NCBI RefSeq assembly: GCF_014205165.1
Contig: NZ_JACHMZ010000001.1
Span: 5,004,501-5,068,500 of the forward strand
Reading direction: 5' to 3'
Length of the DNA stretch: 64,000 nt
From: Micromonospora carbonacea
GTDB lineage: Bacteria > Actinomycetota > Actinomycetes > Mycobacteriales > Micromonosporaceae
Shown here: positions 18,658-24,965 of the stretch, piece by piece
Layout of the letters: each line of letters starts with the position of its first letter
Numbering within the stretch: position 1 is the first letter of the stretch
Program-made: the position numbers and the translations under genes
The notes under the pieces: generated by a model
Databases searched by the model: none
Seen by the model: only the letters and a program-made list of their open reading frames with translations
Told to the model about the DNA's origin: nothing

Positions 18658-19725
18658 TCAGCGCATCCGGCGGCCCCGCGGCACCGGGTCGGTCTCGTCG
18701 TCGAACTCGCCGATGACCTCCTCCAGCAGGTCCTCCAGCGCCACGAAACCGATCGGGCGGGTCGGGCCGCCGCCGTTGCGGACCAGGGCGAGCTGGGCCC
18801 GCCGGTCCTTCATCGCGGTCACGGCCTCCGTCACCGACGCGGACGCCGGCAGCGTGAACGCGTCGGTCATCAGCTCCCCGGCGGTCGCCGCCCGGCCCGT
18901 CGTGGTGGCCCGCACGGCCTCCCGCACGTGCACCAGGCCGCACACCTCGCCGCCGCCGTCGAGCACGGCCAACCGGGACCGGCCGCTGCCGCGGGAGACC
19001 TCCTCGACCCGCTCGGCCGGGTCGTCCCGGCCGACCGTGACGATCCGGTCGAAGGGCTCCATCACCTGCGCGACTGTGGTGCCCTGGAGCTCCAGCATGC
19101 TGGTGAGCATCCGGTGCTGCTCCGCGCCGAGCAGCCCGTGCTCGCGGGACTGCTCCAGCAGGATCCGCAGCTCGTCGGGGCCGTGCACCTGGGCGAGCTG
19201 GTCCTGCGGGCGCACCCGCACCAGCCGCAGCATCGCGTTGGCGACCGCGTTCAGCCCCGACAGCACCGGCCGCGCCACCCGGGCGAAGGCCCGGAACGGC
19301 AGCGCCAGCAGGGTCGCCGACCGCTCCGCGTCGGTGATCGCCCACGACTTCGGGGCCATCTCGCCGACCACCAGGTGCAGGAAGGTGACCAGGCCCAGGG
19401 CGAAGACCAGCGCCACGACGTGACTCGCCGCGGCCGGCAGGCCCACGGCGTGCAGCAGCGGGCTGAGCAGGTGCTCGATCGCCGGCTCGGCCAGCGCGCC
19501 GAGCCCCAGGGTGCACAGCGTGATGCCGAGCTGCGCGCCGGCCAGCATCAGGGACAGCTCGCGTACGCCGTCCAGCGCCGCGCGGGCCCCCCGGCCGCCG
19601 CCGGTGGCGACGGCCTGCTCCAGCCGGTACCGCTTGCTGGCCACCAGCGCGAACTCGGCGGCCACGAAGAACCCGTTCAGCGCCAGCAGCACGACGGAGA
19701 CGATCAGGGCGACGCCGGGGCTCAT
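18658..19725 (-). CDS. CNNM/CorC (hemolysin)-family CBS-domain membrane protein, short paralogue
   Basis: 355 aa. The N-terminal CNNM transmembrane domain (MSPGVALIVSVVLLALNGFFVAAEFALVASKR, LMLAGAQLGITLCTLGLGALAEP) is followed by a CBS pair (about 205-330; VMEPFDRIVTVGRDDPAERVEEV). It ends EDLLEEVIGEFDDETDP without the CorC_HlyC domain carried by its neighbour. ATG 19725 overlaps the stop of the upstream paralogue (ATGA), so the two are coupled and may form a heteromer. The family is linked to Mg2+ or other divalent cation transport and sensing. Confidence 0.9.
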   Translation of the reverse strand: MSPGVALIVSVVLLALNGFFVAAEFALVASKRYRLEQAVATGGGRGARAALDGVRELSLMLAGAQLGITLCTLGLGALAEPAIEHLLSPLLHAVGLPAAASHVVALVFALGLVTFLHLVVGEMAPKSWAITDAERSATLLALPFRAFARVARPVLSGLNAVANAMLRLVRVRPQDQLAQVHGPDELRILLEQSREHGLLGAEQHRMLTSMLELQGTTVAQVMEPFDRIVTVGRDDPAERVEEVSRGSGRSRLAVLDGGGEVCGLVHVREAVRATTTGRAATAGELMTDAFTLPASASVTEAVTAMKDRRAQLALVRNGGGPTRPIGFVALEDLLEEVIGEFDDETDPVPRGRRMR

Positions 19726-21212
19726 GCCGCCTCCTCCGTGCCCCGCGCCCGGCCCGCGGCGCCGCCCGGCCCCCGGCCGTGAGCGGCGTCGACGGTGCGG
19801 GGTGCGTCGACGGGGCCGCGTGCGCCGGCGGTGCCAGCCGTGTCGGCGGGGCCACGCGCGCCAGCGGAGTCGGCCGCGTCGGCGGCACCGGCGAGCCGGA
19901 GTCGCACCGAGTCGGCGACGTGGCGGTCCACGGCCAGCACCTCGACCAGGGCCCGCGCCTCGTTCGCGGCGTCGCCGTCGACCGGAAGCGCGATCTCCAG
20001 CCGGTCGCCCACCTCGGGCACCCGGCCCAGCTCCCGCATGACCAGCCCCGAGACCGTGTCGTACTCGGGGGCCTCGGGCAGCTCGATGCCGGTGCTGTCG
20101 GCGACCTCGTCGATCCGCCAGCGCGCCGGCACCACCCAGGACCCGTCGTCCTGCCGGGCCGGCGCCCGGTCCGGCGGATCGTCCTCGTCGCGGATCGGGC
20201 CCACCAGCTCCTCGGCCAGATCCTCCAGCGTGATCACGCCGGCGAAGCCGCCGTACTCGTCGACCACGCAGGCGAGCTGCCGGTGCCCGGCCCGCAGCCG
20301 GTCCAGCACCGTCGGCAGCGGCAAGGTCTCGGGCACCAGCAACGGGGGTACGGCCACCGCGCTGACCGGGGTCGTCGCACGCTCGGCCGGCGGCACCGTC
20401 AGCACGTCGGCGATGCCGACCACGCCGACCAGGTCGTCGACGCCGTCGGCGCCGCGTACGGGGAACCGGGAGTGCCCGGTGTCGAGCAGCTCCACCACCC
20501 GGCTCAGCGGCTCGTGCGCCCGGACCGTGTGCACGTCGACCCGGGGCACCATGGCCTCCCCGGCGGTCAGCTCCCGGAAGTCGAGCCCCCGGTCGAGCAG
20601 GTCGGACATCTCCGCGTCGAGGTGCCCCTCCTCGCGGGACTCGGCGATGATCTGCTCCAGGTCCTCCGGGGTGGCCCCGCTGGGCAGCTCCTCGATCGGC
20701 TCGATGCCGAGCCTGCGCAGCAGCCGTACGGCGGCCTTGTCGAACAGGGTGATCACCGGCCCGGCGATCTTCAGGTAGAGGAGGGTGGACCGGCTCAGCG
20801 CCCGGGCCAGCGGCTCGGCGCGGGCGATCGCCAGGTTCTTCGGGGCCAGCTCGCCGAGGACCATCTGCACGACGGTCGCGATGACCAGCGCCAACGCGAC
20901 CGACAGCGGCAGGGCCACGGCCGTGGAGACCCCGGCCACGCCGAGCAGCTCGGCCAGCCCCGCGCCCAGGTACGGCTCGGCGACGTAGCCGACCAGCAGC
21001 GCGGTCACGGTGATGCCGAGCTGCGCTCCGGAGAGCATGAACGACAGCCGGCCGGTGACCTCCAGGGCCCGCGCGGCGGCCTGGTCGCCGTCGTCGGCGA
21101 GCTGCCGGAGGCGGCCCCGGTCCACGGCGACGTAGCCGAACTCCTGGGCCACGAAGTAGCCCGTGGCGGCGGTGAGAACGGTGATGAGGACGAGTCCGAC
21201 GACGATCAACAC
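19722..21212 (-). CDS. CNNM/CorC-family CBS-domain membrane protein, long paralogue
   Basis: 496 aa: CNNM domain (GYFVAQEFGYVAVDRGRLRQLA, MLSGAQLGITVTALLVGYVAEP), CBS pair (MVPRVDVHTVRAHEPLSRVVELLDTGHSRFPV, YGGFAGVITLEDLAEELVGPI) and a CorC_HlyC domain (WVVPARWRIDEVADSTGIELPE). A low-complexity Ala/Gly/Asp/Pro tail of about 60 residues follows. The GTG start at 21212 has no clear RBS but overlaps the end of a short leader ORF by 7 bp, so it may depend on translation of that ORF. It is the first large gene of a two-gene operon. Confidence 0.9.
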   Translation of the reverse strand: MLIVVGLVLITVLTAATGYFVAQEFGYVAVDRGRLRQLADDGDQAAARALEVTGRLSFMLSGAQLGITVTALLVGYVAEPYLGAGLAELLGVAGVSTAVALPLSVALALVIATVVQMVLGELAPKNLAIARAEPLARALSRSTLLYLKIAGPVITLFDKAAVRLLRRLGIEPIEELPSGATPEDLEQIIAESREEGHLDAEMSDLLDRGLDFRELTAGEAMVPRVDVHTVRAHEPLSRVVELLDTGHSRFPVRGADGVDDLVGVVGIADVLTVPPAERATTPVSAVAVPPLLVPETLPLPTVLDRLRAGHRQLACVVDEYGGFAGVITLEDLAEELVGPIRDEDDPPDRAPARQDDGSWVVPARWRIDEVADSTGIELPEAPEYDTVSGLVMRELGRVPEVGDRLEIALPVDGDAANEARALVEVLAVDRHVADSVRLRLAGAADAADSAGARGPADTAGTAGARGPVDAPRTVDAAHGRGPGGAAGRARGTEEAA

Positions 21213-21307
21213 GGGTCGCTCAGGGCTCCCGGGGTCGTCGGAACGGGAAGATGCCGGGCACGACCCGGCTGGCTACTGCTGCCCTCCTGGGCAGAAGAGT
21301 CGATCAT
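21206..21307 (-). CDS. 33-aa leader ORF, possibly leaderless, overlapping the CNNM gene start
   Basis: ATG 21307 to TGA 21206-21208, beginning MIDSSAQEGSSSQPGRARHL. It overlaps the GTG start of the CNNM gene in another frame. A -10-like TAAAAT (21319-21314) ends 6 bases before the ATG, so transcription would start at or next to the A of the ATG. The same RNA can fold two GC hairpins (CTGCCC/GGGCAG and GCCGGG/CCCGGC). It may couple or attenuate expression of the downstream genes. Translation is not shown. Confidence 0.4.
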   Translation of the reverse strand: MIDSSAQEGSSSQPGRARHLPVPTTPGALSDPC

Positions 21308-21348
21308 GCCGCCATTTTATCGGCCTCACCTGAGCGCCCGCTGAAGGT

Positions 21349-21447
21349 GTAAGGAAGGGCCCCTTGTTAACGCATACGGTAGAGAAGGGCTCCCTTCTCA
21401 CCCGCTGGGTGGAACGAGCCCCCTGTTAACAGGGGGCCCTTCCTTAC
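21349..21447. repeat. dispersed palindromic repeat, composite copy 2
   Basis: Left part is nearly identical to copy 1 (GTAAGGAAGGGCCCCTTG, TTAACGCATACGG, AGAAGGGCTCCCTTCTCACC). The right end is the perfect 20-bp palindrome GCCCCCTGTTAACAGGGGGC followed by CCTTCCTTAC, so the outermost 23 bp at both ends are inverted copies with one mismatch. The TAA stop of mnhG (21444-21446) lies in the right end. Confidence 0.8.
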
Positions 21448-21863
21448 CCCTCGTCGGCGAGTTCGTCGGTGTCGAGGAGAGAGCGGTCGACCCGGCCCGA
21501 GCGGTACGCGGCGCGGCCGACCATCTGGGCCGCCACCGGGGCGGTGGCCAGTTGGAAGACCGCCACCAGCACGATCATGCCGATGTCGTCCGGGGTACGC
21601 AGGCGCAGCGCCACCCCGGCGAGCAGCAGCAGCACGCCGAGCACCTGCGGCTTGGTGGCCGCGTGCATCCGGTCGAGCACGTCCGGGAAGCGCAGCACGC
21701 CGATCCCGGCGGCGAGGCTGAGCAGTGCCCCGGCGACCAGGCAGCCCGCGCCCAGCCAGTCGGCCACGACACCGGCGCTCGGCCAGTCGGGCGCGGCCCA
21801 CCCGCCGGGCGGAGCGTCGAGAGCCGCCCTCAGCGGGGCGGCGAGGACGTGGGCCGCGGTCAC
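21444..21863 (-). CDS. mnhG: Na+/H+ antiporter subunit G (Mrp/Mnh)
   Basis: Last subunit of the Mrp antiporter complex. 139 aa, about three helices, with LAAGIGVLRFPDVLDRMHAATKPQVLGVLLLLAG typical of MnhG/PhaG. It has an N-terminal extension of about 35 residues. The start GTG 21863 overlaps the mnhF stop by 4 bp. Its stop codon lies inside the palindromic repeat that probably ends the operon. Confidence 0.92.
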   Translation of the reverse strand: MTAAHVLAAPLRAALDAPPGGWAAPDWPSAGVVADWLGAGCLVAGALLSLAAGIGVLRFPDVLDRMHAATKPQVLGVLLLLAGVALRLRTPDDIGMIVLVAVFQLATAPVAAQMVGRAAYRSGRVDRSLLDTDELADEG

Positions 21864-22123
21864 GGCTCCTCCCGGACGGCGAAGCGGACCAGGGCCACCG
21901 CGCCGACGAAGCCGAGCAGGGAGAGCACCACCAGCACGGGCAGGGTGGTGGCGTGCCGGTTGACCGCCGCCTCCGCGCCGACCGCGCCGGCCATCGTGTT
22001 GAGCAGGACGTCGGCGGCGATCACGCGGTCGAGCAGGGACGGGCCGCGGTACATCCGGGCCAGCGCCAGCAGCGCGGTGACCGACAGGAGCACGGTGAGC
22101 ACGGTGGCGAGAGCGACCTTCAC
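21860..22123 (-). CDS. mnhF: Na+/H+ antiporter subunit F (Mrp/Mnh)
   Basis: 87-aa membrane subunit with three helices. The family motif RMYRGPSLLDRVIAADVL lies after the first helix. GTG 22123 overlaps the mnhE stop by 4 bp and its own stop overlaps mnhG in the same way. It works only within the Mrp complex. Confidence 0.92.
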   Translation of the reverse strand: MKVALATVLTVLLSVTALLALARMYRGPSLLDRVIAADVLLNTMAGAVGAEAAVNRHATTLPVLVVLSLLGFVGAVALVRFAVREEP

Positions 22124-22890
22124 TGGTCGGCCCCCCTCTCGGTGGGACGAACGGGACCGCTGGGACGAACGGGACCGCTGGGCGGAACAGGACCGCTGGG
22201 CGGAACAGGACCGGTGGGCGGAACAGGACCGCTGGGCGGAACGGAACCGGTGGGACCGGAGCGGGAGGCCGGGCCGGGAGGGGCGGCGGGGGCGGTGAGC
22301 AGGCGGAGTTCGGCGGCCGAGCCGATCGCGCGGACGATCCGGCCCTCGGTGGCGAGGATCCGGTCGCGGCTGTCGGCCAGGTCCTGCGGCCCGCGTACGT
22401 CGAGCACGTGCACGTAGAGCAGGCCCCGCCCCCGGTCCACCTCGACGATCAGGGTGCCGGGCACCAGTGAGATCGCCTCCGCCGTCAGCGCCAGGTTCAG
22501 GTCGGTGCGCACGCGCAGCCGTACCGCGATGATCGCGCCGCGGGGCCGGTAACCCGGCCGCACCGCGATCCAGGCCACGTGGATGCTGGCGCTGACCAGC
22601 TCGGTGACGAACCGGACGGCCAGGTCCAGCAGCGTCCGTGGGCGCAGCCGGCCGCCGAAGGTGACCGGCGGCAACGGGAAGAACAGCAGCACCGCCCCGC
22701 CGACGAGCAGTCCACCGAGCAGGTTGCCCCAGGAGAACCGCCCCCAGAGCAGGCACCAGATCAGCGCCATCCAGGCCAGCGTCAGCAGCCGGTCCCGCCA
22801 GCGGCCGATCCGGGCGCGCGCCCGGGTCACCGGGGCGTCGGGGTCGACGACCGGCCCCCGACGCCGGCCCCCACCGGCCCGCCCGGTCAC
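22120..22890 (-). CDS. mnhE: Na+/H+ antiporter subunit E (Mrp/Mnh), with repeat-rich tail
   Basis: 256 aa from GTG 22890 (VTGRAGGGRRRGP). This start is chosen because the same GTGACCGGGCGGGCC sequence overlaps the mnhD stop 94 bp upstream: two 47-bp tandem duplications seem to have moved mnhE away from mnhD, and only the 22890 copy is in frame. The core MnhE domain has FSWGNLLGGLLVG, LVSASIHVAWIAVRPGYRPRGAI and ISLVPGTLIVEVDR. The last 45 residues are PPSGPV-type hexapeptide repeats from an 18-bp tandem repeat, outside the family fold. GTG 22830 or 22968 are other possible starts. Confidence 0.88.
   Translation of the reverse strand: MTGRAGGGRRRGPVVDPDAPVTRARARIGRWRDRLLTLAWMALIWCLLWGRFSWGNLLGGLLVGGAVLLFFPLPPVTFGGRLRPRTLLDLAVRFVTELVSASIHVAWIAVRPGYRPRGAIIAVRLRVRTDLNLALTAEAISLVPGTLIVEVDRGRGLLYVHVLDVRGPQDLADSRDRILATEGRIVRAIGSAAELRLLTAPAAPPGPASRSGPTGSVPPSGPVPPTGPVPPSGPVPPSGPVRPSGPVRPTERGADQ
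22141..22259. repeat. 18-bp tandem repeat in the 3' end of mnhE
   Basis: Between six and seven units of a sequence like GGGCGGAACAGGACCGCT, encoding Pro-Pro-Ser/Thr-Gly-Pro-Val on the minus strand. The frame is kept, so the C-terminal tail can vary in length. Confidence 0.85.
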
Positions 22891-22984
22891 CGCACACCCC
22901 GACCAGGCCCGCCGGAACCACCGGCCCGCCCGGTCACCGCACACCCCGACCAGGCCCGCCGGGACCACCGGCCCGCCCGGTCAC
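22873..22984. repeat. 47-bp tandem repeat at the mnhD-mnhE junction
   Basis: Copies begin at 22873, 22920 and 22967 (last one partial), each starting ACCGGCCCGCCCGGTCAC. The unit length is not a multiple of three. The last copy contains the mnhD stop and an out-of-frame GTGA; the first holds the GTG that is in frame with mnhE. Confidence 0.9.
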
Positions 22985-24495
22985 GGCGCGCCGCCGGGGA
23001 GGACGGCGCGCACGTACGGGGTGCGGGCGCGCAGGTCGGTCGCCGCGTCGGTGGTCACCCCGAACAGCGGGCCGGCGGCCACGGTGAGCACCAGGCCCAG
23101 CGCGACCAGCGCCGTGGTGGCGCCGACCATCAGGGCGGGCAGTCGGGTCGGCGGGTCGGCGGCGGCCAGCCGGGGGGCCCGCCAGAACGCGATGTTCCAC
23201 ACCCGGGACGCGACGTAGAGGGTGAGCAGGCTGGTGACGGTGCCGGCGGCGACCAGCGCCCAGGGCAGCACGCCGCCTTCGCCGACGCCCGCCTGGAGCA
23301 GGCCCAGCTTGCCGAGGAAGCCGGACAGCGGCGGGATCCCGGCCAGGTTCATCGCCGGCACGAAGAAGAGCACCCCGAGCAGCGGGGCGACCCGGGCCAG
23401 GCCGCCGAGCCGGCGCAGGTCGGTGCTGCCGGCGCGCGCCTCGACCAGCCCGGCGACCAGGAACAGGGTGGTCTGGATGGTGATGTGGTGCACCACGTAG
23501 AAGATCGCCCCGGACAGGCCGGCGACGCTGCTCAGCGCCACCCCGAAGATCATGTAGCCGATGTGGCTGACCAGGGTGAACGAGAAGAGCCGCTTCATGT
23601 CCGACTGGGCGACCGCGCCGAGGATGCCGACCACCATGGTCAGCCCGGCCACGACCATCAGCAGCCCGGCGACCTGGCCGCCGGGGAACAGCAGGGTCTC
23701 GGTGCGGATGACCGCGTACACGCCGACCTTGGTGAGCAGGCCCGCGAAGACGGCGGTGACGGGGGCGGGCGCGGTCGGGTAGCTGTCCGGCAGCCAGGCC
23801 GACAGCGGGAACACGGCCGCCTTGATCCCGAAGGCGAGCAGCAGGCTGAGTTGCAGGGCGAGGCGTACGTCGGCGGGCAGCGCGTCGAGCCGCCCGGCGA
23901 GCTGGGCCATGTTGAGGGTGCCGGTGGCGGCGTAGACGAGCCCCACCCCGGCCAGGAAGATCATCGAGGACAGGATGCTGACCACCACGTACGTCGACCC
24001 GGTCCGGATCCGGCCCTCGGTGCCGCCGAGCGTGATCAGCACGAAGCTCGCCGCCAGCAGGATCTCGAAGCCGACGAAGAGGTTGAACAGGTCGCCGGCG
24101 AGGAAGGCGTTGGTGACGCCGGCGGTGAGCACCAGGTAGGTGGGGTGGTAGATGGTGACGGGGGCCGACTCGCCGATGTCCCCCCGGCCCTGCCCGATCG
24201 AGTAGAGCAGCACGCACAGCGTCACGGCGGAGGAGACCACCAGCATCAGCGCGGCGAGCTGGTCGGCGACCAGCACGATCCCCACCGGCGGGGGCCAGCC
24301 GCCGATGCTCACCACGACCGGCCCGTGCCGGTACGCCTCGACGAGCAGCACCACGGCGACCGCGAGGGTGGTGGCCAGCACCACCACGCTGACGGCGCGC
24401 TGGAGCCGGGGGCGGTTGGCCAGCAGCAGGGTGAGGGCGGCGCCCAGCAGCGGCACCACCACCGGCAGCGGCACGAGCGGCCCGTACCCCGTCAC
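22981..24495 (-). CDS. mnhD: Na+/H+ antiporter subunit D (Mrp/Mnh)
   Basis: 504-aa, about 14-helix subunit homologous to complex I NuoM/N. It carries the proton-translocation module (FVGFEILLAASFVLI, FGIKAAVFPLSAWLPDSYPTAPAPVTAVFAGLLTKVGVYA, GFLGKLGLLQAG), with the conserved glutamate in helix 5 and lysines in helices 7 and 12 visible. GTG 24495 overlaps the mnhC stop. Together with MnhA it forms the ion pathway. Confidence 0.94.
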   Translation of the reverse strand: MTGYGPLVPLPVVVPLLGAALTLLLANRPRLQRAVSVVVLATTLAVAVVLLVEAYRHGPVVVSIGGWPPPVGIVLVADQLAALMLVVSSAVTLCVLLYSIGQGRGDIGESAPVTIYHPTYLVLTAGVTNAFLAGDLFNLFVGFEILLAASFVLITLGGTEGRIRTGSTYVVVSILSSMIFLAGVGLVYAATGTLNMAQLAGRLDALPADVRLALQLSLLLAFGIKAAVFPLSAWLPDSYPTAPAPVTAVFAGLLTKVGVYAVIRTETLLFPGGQVAGLLMVVAGLTMVVGILGAVAQSDMKRLFSFTLVSHIGYMIFGVALSSVAGLSGAIFYVVHHITIQTTLFLVAGLVEARAGSTDLRRLGGLARVAPLLGVLFFVPAMNLAGIPPLSGFLGKLGLLQAGVGEGGVLPWALVAAGTVTSLLTLYVASRVWNIAFWRAPRLAAADPPTRLPALMVGATTALVALGLVLTVAAGPLFGVTTDAATDLRARTPYVRAVLPGGAP

Positions 24496-24965
24496 GGCGT
24501 CTCCCCCCGGTGCTGCCGGCGCAGGTGCGGCTCCGGGTCGACCTGTTCCGGGTCGCCGTCGGCGCCCTCGCCGCCGAGGTCACGCGCGGGCAGCTCGTTG
24601 CGGGCGGCCAGCTCGGCGACCTGGCGGTCCTCCAGGTCGTCCTGCACCTCGTCGTTGCCGGTGAGATACCAGCTGCGGTACGCGACGGCCAGCAGGAACG
24701 CGGTGAGCCCGAAGGTGATGACGATGGCGGTGAGGACCATCGCCTGCGGCAGCGCGTCGCTCATCCGGTCGACGGGCGCGGCGCCGACGACGGGCGCGTC
24801 CCCGGACCGGCCGGCGAGCAGGATCAGCAGGTTGACCCCGTTGCCGAGCAGGATGAGGCCGAGCAGGATCCGGGTCAGGCTGCGCTCCAGCAGCAGGGTG
24901 ACGCCGGCGCCGGCGAGCACCCCGACGGCGACGACCAGCACCAGGGTCGCTCCGCTGCTGTTCAC
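24492..24965 (-). CDS. mnhC: Na+/H+ antiporter subunit C (Mrp/Mnh)
   Basis: 157 aa, related to NuoK. Three helices: ATLVLVVAVGVLAGAGVTLLLERS, RILLGLILLGNGVNLLILL and DALPQAMVLTAIVITFGLTAFLLAV. A hydrophilic C-terminal tail of about 45 residues is longer than in most homologues. GTG 24965 overlaps the mnhA stop by 4 bp. Confidence 0.93.
   Translation of the reverse strand: MNSSGATLVLVVAVGVLAGAGVTLLLERSLTRILLGLILLGNGVNLLILLAGRSGDAPVVGAAPVDRMSDALPQAMVLTAIVITFGLTAFLLAVAYRSWYLTGNDEVQDDLEDRQVAELAARNELPARDLGGEGADGDPEQVDPEPHLRRQHRGETP

Noticed and set aside
21208..21320. Mg2+ (M-box) or Mn2+ (yybP-ykoY) riboswitch ahead of the CNNM gene
   Set aside because: The expected conserved core sequences of either class could not be found; only generic hairpins are seen.
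22873..22984. CRISPR-like array
   Set aside because: The 47-bp units are directly adjacent with no spacers; this is a tandem duplication.
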